Below, piece after piece: positions 52,501 through 64,000 of a stretch of 64,000 nucleotides of DNA. Source of the stretch: Alopecurus myosuroides. Taxonomy: Eukaryota > Streptophyta > Magnoliopsida > Poales > Poaceae. The stretch spans positions 296,706,462 to 296,770,461 of the forward strand of contig CM054060.1 of NCBI GenBank assembly GCA_028641055.1, given 5' to 3'. Every line of letters begins with the position of its first letter. Position 1 is the stretch's first letter. The notes beneath the pieces were generated by a model. That model did not search any database and was not told the origin of the DNA. It was given only the letters and a program-made list of their open reading frames with translations. A program made the translations under genes and the position numbers.

Positions 52501-54310
52501 TGCCACCACACACCTGGATCAAGCATTTTTCAAAGAATTCTCCAAATGTGACATGTTGCTCAATTAATAGGTGATTATTGTGCATACTGCAAATATATTT
52601 TTTGGTGGCCATTTGGTTGTTGTCCCTTATATATTGCAATGATTTATGCAACTACATTAATGAGGCTAGGGAAAGGCCAATGCTATCCATGCTAGAGAAT
52701 ATTTTCTACAAGATGATGCATATGATAGTTGGGAAAAACATGGAAGCTGCTGAGTGGGATGGAAGTATTCGTCCCAAAATCAAGAAAAAATTGGACAGAT
52801 ACACTAAATTTGCAAAGAATTATGGTGTGGAAGCTTCGGGTGGTGGAAAATTTAAAGTTACCTCTAGAGAATTTGAAACATGATACATAGTGGACCTCAA
52901 CGCTAAGGTTTGTGACTGCAACAGATGGCAACTCTCAGGGATACCCTGCAACCATGTCATTGCCTGTTGCAGACATGAAATAATAGCACCTGAAAATATA
53001 GTGCACAAGTGCTACTCCATTGAGACTTACAAAAAGGCCTATGCTTACAGCTTGGCTCCACTAAGAGCAAGATGTTTCTGGGAAAAGAAAAATGGAGTGA
53101 CTGTCCACCCCCCTTTGTACACCAAGATCATGGGGAGGCCTAAGAAAAATAGGAGGAAAACACCAGAAGAGAAGGACAGGAGTGTTGGTCACATTCTAAC
53201 AAAAGTTGGTGTCCAAATGCATTGTTCAGTGTGCAAAATGGCAGATCACAACAAGAAAGGTCATGCCAAGTACATGGAAGATCTAGCAAATGGCAGAACC
53301 TAAGCTCCAGATATTGATGGAGATGTGGATAATCCTGCAATATTGGAGCACATCATCCATCAGCCCACAAGGCATGAACTTGATCCTATCAACCAACCTC
53401 ACATGATGGGTCACATTATGAGCGAGGAAACTAAATGTTGTTGGTTAACTTATTTCTGCATGTTAACAGATAAGAGCACCCATAGCAAGACCAAATGTTC
53501 CACTACCTGAGGAGAGTGCTTTTGTAGTTGAGGCCAGAGAGGCTATTCCTCTTGAAGGTGGGAGATTGACAACTGCCAACCTAAGGGGAGGATTAGCTGC
53601 TAGGGAAAGAGGAAGAGTTGTTGCAACAGGGAGAGTTGATGCACCAGGCAGAGGTGATGCAAAAGAGAGAGGTGATGCAAACTTTGCCCCCAAACTCAGA
53701 CAAAGGAAGCGATGGAGGTGGAACAAGAGGAGCCATGAAGAAAAGGAAAGTTGCACCAACATCCAATGTATCTGCACCAACATCTGGCAATGCAGGTAGA
53801 ATATGCAATGAAAATTCCTTCAAAGCACCAAGAAGCAATGTATCAATAGATGTCAATGGAAGAGCAGGCAATGGAGGTGATGGCAACCAACAGACACGAG
53901 GCAGTGAAATTGCAAGCAATAGTGGAGTAGGTGGAAGAAACATAGGTTACAACACAACTCCAGGATCACTTGATTGGTGGTTATTTGGTGATGGGACATG
54001 GACACCAGCACTAGGGGCAGCATTGCCAGATTTGAATCAAACCCCGGCGCTTGAAGACATGTCTCAAGAGATTCAACTTACACAAAATGCACCTGTCGTT
54101 TAGCTGTTTGTTAGATTACCTTTCTCATTCTAGTTCAAACTGAACTTATTCCTAGCATTTGTAGCCATTTTGAGTTCATATGTGAACTACATGTAATGGA
54201 GGCATATTGAGTAATTCATGTAATGCAGGACAAGCATGTAATAATGAAGGAGAAATATTTTATTCTAGATAGATACTTGGTTCATTACATAGCTAGGTTC
54301 AGTACATGAC
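49596..54310 (+). mobile_element. Mutator-like element (MULE), decayed, right end not visible
   Basis: Defined by its transposase pseudogene (49923-54103). The left boundary is provisional: acttgtacggtgagg and the spaced word acaagaac (49611-49670) look like the end region of a MULE TIR. The right TIR was not found before 54311, where an LTR element inserted into the downstream flank, so it may lie beyond the window. Confidence 0.6.
49923..54103 (+). pseudogene. MuDR-type transposase pseudogene with introns
   Basis: Exon 1 starts at ATG 49923 (or 49956) and joins across a GT-AG intron (50008-50625) to the conserved N-terminal region (DTWSLLWIHDLI, VYWCLPRKGIND). A frameshift near 50875 follows. 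The next frame (50974-51444) has an acidic linker and the MuDR N-terminal domain (FKVGMVFSCIKELRDAL). The transposase core comes in pieces: IICIDGCHIKTRYKG (near 51960), a 110-bp intron (52177-52286), and the HCVRHIYQNFHKKHKG segment (near 52330). The SWIM zinc finger (CDCNRWQLSGIPCNHVIAC, about 52910-52970) and GRPKKNRRKTPEE follow. The C-terminal frame (53618-54103) ends in a Gly/Asn-rich tail with TWTPALGAALPDLN. Several stops and shifts make it inactive. Confidence 0.88.
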
Positions 54311-55715
54311 TGATGACTCCCAGGTGCAGGAGATCAATTGTAGTACCTTTCGACAAGTATTTGAGTGTCGAACCCACGAGGAGCTGAAGGTAAGCTATCT
54401 ATTCTCTAAAGCCCTATAACCCTCTTATATGGCTGTTTATGCAAAGCAATAAGTTTGACTAAAAGGAACTAACTAATTAAAAGAAAGTGACGTGGAGTGT
54501 GGTTTGTCTAGTAACTAGTGAAGCAAGTTTAAAATGCAAGTAATCCTAGAGCAAGTTTCTAAAGCAAGTTTCTAAGCAAGTTTCACAAGTAGCAAGCAAC
54601 AAATATCTCAAATATCTCAAGGGAGCAAGTGTTCTAGCAATAGGTGTTTCGTTCGTGTGGTTGTCACAATTAGTGAAGCACATGTTTTAGTCTTAGTTGT
54701 TTCTTCTAGGAAGGAGCCATGAATAGGTATAGTCAAGTAAATGATCTACAGCCCCTTATGATGGATCATGTGGACAAGTAAATGACTGCACAAGATTGAT
54801 TAAGACATAAAGTCCCACCATAGCCTTACGTTCTAAGGTCCCCTATATATATCCCCCAATAACTTAACTTTGTGGCTCGTTCTCAGGTTACTGTCACTCC
54901 CAAGTCACCACCACTCCATTATGCTACCGGTGATCACCTTACATGCATTCCCCAACATATGCGTGCACTCATATATTGTACATAAAGACAATCATAGAAG
55001 ATAACAAACTTGTATGCAACCAATCAACGAACTATTTCACCATTGCCAAGAACAATTCACTACTCAAACATAGACGGGGAGACACAATACATTAAGGGAA
55101 TATAGTATTGCATCATACATCGTGTTTGCCAAGAGATTACAGTGTATAGATGGAGCTGATCTTGCGGTAGATGTTGATGTGGAGCCCTCCGGCGGTGACC
55201 CCGGCGGCGTTTCCCCCCTCCGATCTTCTCCGGCGGCAGCCTTCTGTCTCTCTGTTTCGTGGTTTCGTCTCTCGGCGCCGCCCCCTTCTCGAAAAGTCCA
55301 GGGGACCCTTTATATAGTAGTTTTTAGGTCACGAGACACTCGGGAGAAGAAAGATCGACGACATCGGAGCCACGGGGGCAAAAAGGGGGCCCCACACGCG
55401 GCCAAGGAATCTGGCCGCGTGGAGGGTCCTCTTTTCCACCTGGTTGGCCTTTTGGCCCTCTACTTTGGCCCATGGTCTTCGTCTCGAAAATTCTGAACCG
55501 TGCTCTTTGGCCTTGCCCTTTTTGGAGTCCCGAAGCTCCCGGAAAGTCTGAAACACTAAAAAGTACGTTTTCTGGAAAAACAGGGTTAGAACCAAAAGAA
55601 GGGGGATTGTTCAGAAAATCCCCCAAATCATTATAAAACATGAATATAAGTTGCTAATATGTAGGAAAAACAAGTAATAACATGCAAAGTTCATCTATGC
55701 ATTTTACATGCATCA
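54311..55715 (-). repeat. 3' LTR of the Athila/Sabrina-type element (1405 bp)
   Basis: On the minus strand it starts TGATGCATGTAAAATGC at 55715 and ends CTGGGAGTCATCA at 54311. It aligns to the right copy over about 930 bases with few differences, including a 9-base block (gttctaagg) at 54830-54838 and a roughly 27-base gap near 55172. Confidence 0.88.
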
Positions 55716-55734
55716 ACATCCCCAAGCTTAACCC
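55716..55734 (-). other. Polypurine tract of the Athila/Sabrina-type element
   Basis: The minus strand reads GGGTTAAGCTTGGGGATGT directly before the LTR's TG. The AGCTTGGGGATG core recurs in the internal region (57409-57422, 58104-58118) and in the other Sabrina-like element. Confidence 0.7.
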
Positions 55735-58700
55735 ATACTCGTCCTCGAGTATGAAGGTGATAAAAGTAACATGGACTTTGCATTTTAAAACAATCATGGA
55801 ATATCAAAGAAGATTATTCATGCTACATATAATCAAATGATTCATAATGTAGATGAGTAGCAACATACAATTCATGTTATAAGAAATATCAAATATGCAA
55901 GCAAAGATGCTTCATGAAAGTTCACAAAGTGTATAATGAAATAAAAGCACTATGGACCAAATGCATACACAAAATGAAAAATAAAATCCTATATTGGTCA
56001 AAGAATAGCATAATGGAAAATAGAAAATATGGTGGACACTTTGGAGAAAATTGAGTAGAGGTAAAACATGATAAAGTCTTATTTAGCCTCTAAATTATTC
56101 AACTAAAATTAATAATTTAAATGTGGTATCCATTGATCTAGGACTCTCATTGCCCCTTTATCACTAGCATCTTAAAATTGTGAGTATTTAAGTGATGAGA
56201 ATGACAAGGTGGTTGAAAGCCTCATGCCCCGTGAGTGTGAAAACCTACTCCATGATTACTCAACTTAAGATTCCTAATAAGCTTTGTACAGTCATAATAA
56301 GTATTACTGACATCATAGAGAACCGCAAAGAGTTACCTCTTGCCCCATGACATGGAAACAAGCCCATGTTACAATGACAAGATGAACAAATGGAGTAGAC
56401 TCATCATCCTTTTTATTTTCATTCACTATTATTCATAGCTTCTTATTTTATTATAGGATGTGTTGTAGAGTCACTCAAGCTGTAAGTAAATTTCCACCAT
56501 GATAAAGCATGGCTTGGGTTAGCGGCCCAATGCGTTTCTCTAGTCATATAGATACTTACTCATTAATACTTACTATTCCTCTATTTCATTTCGGCATGGA
56601 AGGAGTCCAAAAACAAAAGTACATGATATCAACCAAATGTAATTTTTTTTTGCAATGTTGAAAGCTTTCCGGTGATACACGTTTATAGCTAGCTAACCAC
56701 ACACTTGTCAAACGCAAAACTTGTGGCTCCCATTATTTGGTCATGTTTATTAGATGCATAAAAAGTAAAGTCTGCCTTCAAAAGTTCGTGAGAGTCCTAT
56801 CCCAAGTTCAACCCATGACAATTAATAAAGTGAATATCTTAATTTAGAACATAAATAACACAATAACATGGTGAACATACTCGGAATAGCAATGAAGCTA
56901 ATGGGAAGATATGGTGGACTCACTGGAAATACTTGGCTAAGGAGTGTTGGAAACAAGTTTTTACTTGTTGGAATTTTTAAATTTTTGGGCTAGCAAGAGG
57001 GAGATAGTTGACCTGCTACTATGCATGCATATGTCCATAGAACTACTAATTTCATGACAAACTAAATAAACCAGCAATTAACATCAAGGACATGAATAAG
57101 AGATAGCTCAAGACAACATTATTGCAAATTTCTACACATAAAAATCCTATAAATCATGCAAACATATGTAGCTCTTCAAATCAACCATGGCATCCCTATT
57201 CCAAATCATAATACTAGCATCCAATACATTCCAACCCCAAACTCCAGTAGCTCAATCTCATATAAAATGATGGTGGTGGTCTTATCAAAACAAAAATAAA
57301 AACAAAAACTAGACGCTTCAAGTCTCTACGATAAATGCTTTGCTTAGAAAAACAGAAAGTAGACGTGTGCTAACCAAAAGAGTGTAGCTCCAGTGGGGTG
57401 GTCATCACATCCCCAAGCTTATGTCTTTCACCATTCTTGGATGTCTTGAGGCGCAGCTCCTCTATTCTCTGTGAAAAAACTTCACAAAACATGTTTCTCC
57501 CATTCTTTTTCTGTGGGGTGAGATTAGCAAGGACAAACAAATCACATGATCGCTGCGCAAAATTCCAAAACAAATGCTCCAAAAGATAGAAAATAAGGTT
57601 CATAATGTTGTATGTTCACTCTCTAGCTCGAAAAGATCAAGGAAATTCAAGTCCCAAACCCAAAGTGTGCATCCAACAAAAGAAGGCAAAATCTGTCCAG
57701 AAAAGCAATAGCAGCAAAACGAACGTTTTCCCTAATCTAGACTCATAAAAAAATTAATCCAATTTTTTCGCTTACAGGGTACAAAAATTTGCAGAACATA
57801 CTAAAAAATTAGCTCAATCCGACTTACAGATAAAAAATGACAAATCGTACGGTGAGCAGAATCGTGCTGAAACAGAAATTCCAAGCACTAGGATAGCAAC
57901 TTTTAAATCCAAATTGGTGAAACTTGACACTTTATTTAAAACTCCACAAACTAAACTAAAGACTAAGTCTCTTGTTACATCAAGAGGACACTAGGAAAAA
58001 CCAACTAAGAACAACCGGGTTGCCTCCCGTAAAGCGCTTTATTGATAGTCGTATAGCTAGGCTTTTCTTACTTAACATCATGATGGTTGGAGTGAGGTGG
58101 CTCGGCATCCCCAAGCTTGGATTCTTGTACTTATTTGATACATGTAGGGTGAGCCCAGGGGTACATCCCCAATCTTGATTGGTTGTCCCTCTTGATCTTT
58201 GTTCATCTCACTCAACTCTTCCTCCTGAAAAATTCTTCTTACACAAATCTCAACATAAAACTTGATTAGAGGGGTTAGTGCCTCCATAAATAAAATCCAC
58301 ATAGGTACAACAAAGACACATCATGAGTTGATTCTAAATATTAACTACTGTTACTACAGTTGTGCATTGCTCCTTGATCAAAAGAACCACACAAAACACA
58401 AGTAATGAGAGCAATGCAAAATAAAGACATAATCTGCCAAAAACTGAACAACCCGTAAAGAGTGAATTTTTAGAGGCACTTAAGTTGCTCAAATCAGAAA
58501 ACTTAAAACTAATGAAATATGTAGTGATAACTAAATATTGCTTTAGTAAATTACCAGGTCAAAATTCCACTTCTATGATTTTAAACATTTTTTGCAGTGA
58601 AGTTCAGGAATCTGTTTTCTGGACAGCTAATTACTATTGTTTAATCCTATCTCTCATATAAGATTATTCTTGCCATTTATGATGAGAAATAAGACAGAAA

Positions 58701-59015
58701 TGTGATGTTACAGTAGTGAACTAATTTTTTTTGTTTTTATCTTTGGAAAAAGTTTTAATGATAGAGACTTTGCAATGGTTTCATTGGCATGAACAACACA
58801 TGTTCAAGGTCGACCCCAACTTCTCCATTACTCATCCTTCTCATTTACTTTCCCAAATTTTTTATAAAATGAAAATCTTAAACTAAATGATACATAACAG
58901 TAGGTAAAGGCATTTTACATGTTGTAAAGACATAAATGTGTGCTCAAACCGAATAGGAAATTAAAGCATAAGGAACACACCAAAAAATATTAAACAATTT
59001 ATTTTTAAGTCTAAC
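55735..59015 (-). other. Non-coding internal region of the Athila/Sabrina-type element
   Basis: A/T-rich, no supported gene on either strand. The frames at 57370-57603 and 58078-58302 are short and unlike known proteins. Purine-rich 'agcttggggatg' words mark two places (57409-57422, 58104-58118). Confidence 0.6.
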
Positions 59016-59621
59016 CTATTTCCTATGCATTGGCATTTTGTAATGAAACAAATAAAAGAAGCACATAATAGCAAGCATAGAAAGGTAGATCAAGTGCAAC
59101 TTCAATACTTTCAGCATAAAGAGGGGAAACTTAATATTGTTGAAATATGTGTAACCATGTTTCCCTCTCTCATAATAATTTTCAGTAGCATCATGAATAG
59201 ATTCAACAATATGAATATCACATAAAACATTCTTATCATGAGCCACATGCATAAAAGAATCACTACTCTCCACATAAGTAAAATCCTCATTAGTGATAGT
59301 GGGAGTTAAACATTCATAATTTTCATTGCAATCATCATATATAGGAGGCATAGTATCATCAAAGTGAATTTTCTCCTCCAAGCTTGGGGAACTAGAAATA
59401 TCATGCTCATCAAAACCAACTTCCCCAAGCTTAAAACTTTCCATAGAATCAGCAAGTATATCATTTTTATCCTCAATAGTAGGGGGACTAAAAATATCAT
59501 ATTCATCAAGACAAACTTCCCCAAGCTCAAGGTTTTCCTTAGCAATAAAGGTGTTCAAAGAATTAGTACTACCACAAATATGATTGTTGTGCAAATAATT
59601 TTTCAATTTCTCCTCAAACAC
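59016..59621 (-). CDS. Small conserved ORF of the non-autonomous element (unknown function)
   Basis: A 201-residue minus-strand frame. The N-terminal half is a degenerate acidic repeat of the form LGEVxxDEYDIFSPPTIEDK (two to three units). Then come a middle stretch with DSFMHVAHDKN, the block ATENYYERGKHGY, a hydrophobic segment of about 25 residues that could cross a membrane, and a basic end (KMPMHRK). The last part is shared with the remnant at 17839-18124. No homology to Gag or Pol was recognised. The first Met shown may not be the real start, because translation could begin nearer the PBS. Confidence 0.55.
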   Translation of the reverse strand: MFEEKLKNYLHNNHICGSTNSLNTFIAKENLELGEVCLDEYDIFSPPTIEDKNDILADSMESFKLGEVGFDEHDISSSPSLEEKIHFDDTMPPIYDDCNENYECLTPTITNEDFTYVESSDSFMHVAHDKNVLCDIHIVESIHDATENYYERGKHGYTYFNNIKFPLFMLKVLKLHLIYLSMLAIMCFFYLFHYKMPMHRK

Positions 59622-59757
59622 TTCATGTCCTAATCAAGGTAGATATTATACAGTTCTAAAATTGTTTGGTTGTTTTCCATTTTATAATTTTTTTTTTGTG
59701 TTTTAGGTTTATATGTTAGTATGCAATGCAAACAAGAATAAAAGCTTAGCACAACGC

Positions 59758-59775
59758 TCCCCGGCAACGGCGCCA
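59758..59775 (-). other. Primer-binding site (tRNA-Asp type)
   Basis: The minus strand reads TGGCGCCGTTGCCGGGGA, ten bases after the LTR end. This is the well-known Athila-type site complementary to the 3' end of plant tRNA-Asp. Confidence 0.88.
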
Positions 59776-59785
59776 GAAAAGTGTT

Positions 59786-60728
59786 TGATGACTCCCAAGT
59801 GCAGGAGATCAATTGTAGTACCTTTCGATAAGTATTTGAGTGTCGAACCCACGAGGAGCTGAAGGTAAGCTATCTATTCTCTAAAGCCCTATAACCCTCT
59901 TATATGGATGTTTATGCAAAGCAATAAGTTTGACTAAAAGGAACTAACTAATTAAAAGCAAGTGACGTGGAGTGTGGTTTGTCTAGTAACTAGTGAAGCA
60001 AGTTTAAAATGCAAGTAATCCTAGAGCAAGTTTCTAAAGCAAGTTTCTAAGCAAGTTTCACAAGTAGCAAGCAACAAATATCTCAAATATCTCAAGGGAG
60101 CAAGTGTTCTAGCAATAGGTGTTTCGTTCGTGTGGTTGTCACAATTAGTGAAGCACATGTTTTAGTCTTAGTTGTTTCTTCTAGGAAGGAGCCATGAATA
60201 GGTATAGTCAAGTAAATGATCTACAACCCCTTATGATGGATCATGTGGCCAAGTAAATGACTGCACAAGATTGATTAAGACATAAAGTCCCACCATAGCC
60301 TTAAAGGTCCCCTATATATATCCCCCAATAACTTAACTTTGTGGCTCGGTCTCAGGTTACTGTCACTCCCAAGTCACCACCACTCCATTATGCTACCGGT
60401 GATCACCTTACATGCATTCCCCAACATATGTGTGCACTCATATATTGTACATAAAGACAATCATAGAAGATAACAAACTTGTATGCAACCAATCAACGAA
60501 CTATTTCACCATTGCCAAGAACAATTCACTACTCAAACATAGACGGGGAGACACAATACATCAAGGGAATATAGTATTGCATCATACATCGTGTTTGCCA
60601 AGAGATTACAGTGGATAGATGGAGCTGATCTTGCTGTAGATGTTGATGATGAACACGCCGGAGGGGGGTGGAGCCCTCCGGGGGTGACCCCGGCGGCGTT
60701 TCCCCCCTCCGATCTTCTCCGGCGGCAG
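59786..60728 (-). repeat. 5' LTR of the Athila/Sabrina-type element, interrupted
   Basis: It aligns with 54311-55239 of the left LTR and breaks exactly after ggcggcag at 60728. The remaining roughly 475 bases should lie to the right of the inserting element, outside the window. Confidence 0.85.
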
Positions 60729-63700
60729 TGTAAGGTCCGCCCCAGAACCACTGTTCAAGGACACTTTCGATATGCATACATTCACGATCCCAGGAAATTC
60801 AGTCGTGAACAACATATCAAGTTGGTACACAGATACAATATCCATTACACGGTTGTGCAAACACTTACAACGAGACATGGTCAACTGACCAAGTCCACAC
60901 AACTGCCACGCAGGACAAGCACACAACACACACAGCGGAAGACTAAACACACAAACGTGGTAGAGCCCAAGTCACGCCTTAACCTACAGGCTGCTGACTG
61001 GGAGACGATCCTAATTCCTAAGTCCATCAGCGCAGTACTTCTCCTTGTTGATCTCCTCCTGAGATTCCTTCCCGATGTCTGGCAAGTAAATACCAGGGGC
61101 GAAACCATAATGAGTATATTTGAATGTACTCAGCAAGACATCCATCATGTAACTTACCAAATGCAAGTATGCTTATATAGAGGAATAGGTAGGCTATAAA
61201 TAGGGTTCACTAACAATGGTGTTCATATAGGATGACACCACAGTTGTAGTCAAATTAATCTGTATCTTCGTTGAGGAAGATACTTCAGAAGAAAATAATA
61301 TAGTTTTATTTCTCTTGTAGATATCACAGGTACAAGAGGTTTTGTAAATCTTTGTTAAAAGAAAGTTTTCTCTTTGCAAAACTTCTTGGAATCAATTTCC
61401 AGAATTCTTGCTTAGAGGAGAAAAGTTTTTATTTGCAAAACCTTCTGTTTTGTAAAACAAGTTCTGGCTTTCCGTCATTAGTACCTCCATGGTACAAAAT
61501 TTCCTTCCTTTCCGAACTGCCCAAGTTCAACACCTTTTTGAAAAACATCTTTTTGAAAACATTGACACAATGCTAGCTACATGGCCATTCAACTGTCCAT
61601 ATCCGAGGACGCGGCTTCTTCGAAAAAGTTGTACTCTGCAGAGGTGTACACATCCACTAGATCCAAAACTCTGCCATGGACCACCCATGGATCGTCACAG
61701 CGATATGCAAGCACCAGAGAATTGATCCTAACTGTCCACTCTGACACAACCTAGTATGTGCTTATTCCTTCAGGTGGGTTGTCTCCCCGGCATCAGGTCC
61801 CGCCTTGCCTAGTCGGGAGACCCAGCTGTCGCATCCGGAGGGAAAATTAATCCCACATTGTGTATGTCTCGTTTCTCCCTCCTGGCGACACTTCGGTTCA
61901 GAAAATCAGCTTCTCTATAGCACTTTGGAATAAAACATACACTAACAAGTTCAAGCATCTAGATAGGCCCCATACCCATATAGGGGTAGAGTGGCAGTAC
62001 GGTAAAGGTTGTCCGGCGAAGACTAGGTTATGTGTCATTTTTGAAAACACGTTTTTCCCAAAAATGACCACTTCCACATTCCTCCGGAGAATAAAGATCC
62101 GCCTTTTCTCCGGGTTTTCCATAAAGCCTTTGTTTTGTAAAAACACAATTTTAGGGTGTCCACTTAGGGACTAGTATATCTAATGGTAATAAAATACCAT
62201 ATGGTGGCTTATGGGCTTGGTAACACCAAGTTTCAACTACTGGCATAGTAGTATATATATAATAGTAGTATTCACTCAAAAATAGTTTTTGGAAATCAAA
62301 GTTTTTGTAAAAAAATTCAGAAGTAAAACATGCATGATAGATAATGATAAGTGTATTATAACAGCAATCATCAGGATGGCTTGCCTTAAATCTCTTTGTG
62401 TCTCTGGTCTTGAAGTAGCTTGATTTGACACACAGCTCTACGACTCCACCTTCTTCTTCCTCGTTGTTCTAACGCCGTAAAATAATAAAAGGCACACACT
62501 CAGAACCAGAAAGGCAATAAAGTAATCAAACCACACCTACAGCAAGGCAACACATACTAATGCAATCACAAAAAAAGTTATCGAGAGAACTACCTCACAA
62601 ACTTTCAGAGTGCAAGACTATCGTCAGGAAACATATGGTTTTAAAGGAACATATTCCACACCCCAATATCATAGGTTGAGTGGGTGTACCACTATCATAC
62701 CAAGATATTAAGGAAGCTAAAAATATAGCTTGAGGTAACAAGGGTGAGGCTAATAAGGTGTTCATAAACAAACAATGTAATATCAACCATCAAAGCAACA
62801 CCCATGGCAGTGGGTATTAACAACAACACAAGCAATCAACCCAAACAAGTTTACCACTAGACTTAAGCATATACAACAAGGTACTACTAAATATAATGAT
62901 AACACTAGCACCAACTTATGCTAAGGTAAACACCCATACAATTTCCAAACAGCAAAACAAACAAAACATAGATGAATTATCTAGTTACTCAATAAGCTAA
63001 AGTCTACACCAAAGCTAAGGACTCACTCAACAATGAATGTAACCAAACAAACCAGTGGCTCAATAAGTTGTACTAGTCAATAAAACACACTCTAAAACAG
63101 AATAACAACAAGGTACATTACCCTTAGCAAAATATAATATTAACAGGAGTCAACTATTAGCATACTAGTAGGGAAAAATTCACACAAGCATGCCCTAAGG
63201 AATAATTGCATTCCACAACCCATAAAGTCACACAACTACAATATAAATACCATAATAACAGAAGGGAAAACATTCTAAACATGCTAGGGATCATCATACA
63301 CTCCTAAAACTAAAAGGACAAAAATAAGGGAGCAAACTCAACATCTAGTGGGGCACTAATGCAACACTAGAGGAGCAATCAATACTATGAGAATGAACTT
63401 TTCCTAAACAATAGATACATGAATAAAAACACCTACTAACAGTACCTATACCTTAAACATGCTGGTAATCAAATATACTAAAAAAAAAGTGCTATGAAAA
63501 CAACTATTGATACTAGTGAAAGCAGTATAGCTAAATAAAACAATCAATGCTTCACATGCTCTCCTAAGAAAATAATGTGCAAGATAACAGAGGTGATACC
63601 ATCACCACATCAGTACCAAAATGGTACTGGACTCTCATAACCATCACAAAAATCTAGGCATTTAATCATAGCAAAAATAGCTCACAACATCTAGTCCATA

Positions 63701-64000
63701 AAAATACTAGAAAACAATAAGAAAATAATTCTGTTTCTATTTGTTTTTCCAATCATGCACAAACTTCCTAGCATACTAGTAATGAAAGAAAAACACTTAA
63801 TAACAGTAACCAACACATTTACTCATGCTAGGAAACAAGTTTATAACAAACAATCATTTATTTTAAATCAAACTTACAAGATTCAAAATAAACAGAAAAG
63901 TGCTGTTTCTAGAAATGCTCACCAAAAATCATCCAGAGCCCTAAAAATTATGAAAAGCTAGTATTACATAGATCTAATCACACACAAGCTCATCCAATTG
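60729..64000 (-). mobile_element. Long LTR of another gypsy-type element, runs off the window
   Basis: It begins TGTAAGGTCCGCCCC exactly at the break in the LTR it entered, as an inserted LTR would; on the minus strand it ends ...GGGGCGGACCTTACA. No gag-pol frame is seen in 3.3 kb. A segment near 62400-62470 (minus strand GAAGAAGAAGGTGGAGTCG ... AAGGCAAG) resembles the gacgacgttgagac ... gcaggcaag segment of the three-LTR element (24287-24371), so it is probably a long Tekay-type LTR. The target duplication is predicted to be ggcag. The stretch 62500-64000 is A-rich without a recognisable feature. Confidence 0.6.

Larger units (their letters stand above)
54311..60728 (-). mobile_element. Non-autonomous Athila/Sabrina-type LTR retrotransposon
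   Basis: The left repeat (54311-55715) and right repeat (from 59786) begin with the same tgatgactccca(g/a)gtgcagg. The minus strand is the coding sense: a tRNA-Asp-type PBS lies just left of the right LTR (59758-59775), and a polypurine tract (GGGTTAAGCTTGGGGATGT) lies right of the left LTR. The internal 4.0 kb has no gag, RT or integrase, only one small conserved frame. Like Sabrina and WHAM relatives, it must be mobilised in trans. The right LTR is cut at 60728 by another element. Confidence 0.88.

Noticed and set aside
53463..53943. Minus-strand frames over the MULE C-terminus
   Set aside because: They are shadows of the plus-strand repeat-rich C-terminal coding region and have no domain.

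Overview
The window is plant nuclear DNA, almost certainly from a grass of the Pooideae (wheat, barley, oat, rye or Brachypodium side of the family). The basis is nested LTR retrotransposons of classes typical of those genomes, Stowaway MITEs, a Poaceae-type SINE, a MULE, GT-AG introns and a GC-rich single-exon monocot-style gene. No prokaryotic gene, rRNA, CRISPR array or intact cellular tRNA was seen. The exact species cannot be fixed from the sequence alone.

Layout. 1-4769: a minus-strand Ty3/gypsy (Tat-like) element that keeps gag and protease but has lost RT, RNase H and integrase. It sits inside 4770-14933, a second minus-strand Tat-like element with complete gag, protease and pol and a spliced antisense gene (4855-6449, plus strand). 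14978-18647: a rearranged, non-autonomous Sabrina-like element whose two LTRs are truncated at opposite ends. 18648-43372: a degenerate SIRE/Maximus-type Ty1/copia element on the plus strand, with an envelope-like region. Its RT is split by a 15.3 kb insertion (21547-36870) built LTR-internal-LTR-internal-LTR, and its envelope-like region is split by a 1.2 kb TIR transposon (39813-41042). 43373-45832: an inverted fragment of the same copia family, itself carrying a 0.6 kb TIR element. 45833-47737: unassigned sequence plus two small Stowaway MITEs.

The only convincing host gene is at 47738-48730 (minus strand): an intronless AP2/ERF-type transcription factor with three AP2 domains, a lysine-rich nuclear localisation motif, a DLNxxP motif and an acidic C-terminus. 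Upstream of it lie a SINE (about 49291-49583) and a decayed, intron-containing MULE transposase gene (49923-54103).

54311-60728 is a minus-strand non-autonomous element with a tRNA-Asp-type primer site, inserted just downstream of the MULE gene. Its right LTR is interrupted at 60729 by another long LTR that runs out of the window.

Most coding sequence here is retroelement protein. Gag, protease, RT-RNase H and integrase make and insert element copies. The deletion derivatives (1-4769, 21547-36870, 54311-60728) would depend on proteins supplied by relatives. Apart from the AP2 gene, only the second Tat element (open catalytic domains) looks close to functional, and its frame carries two TAG codons.
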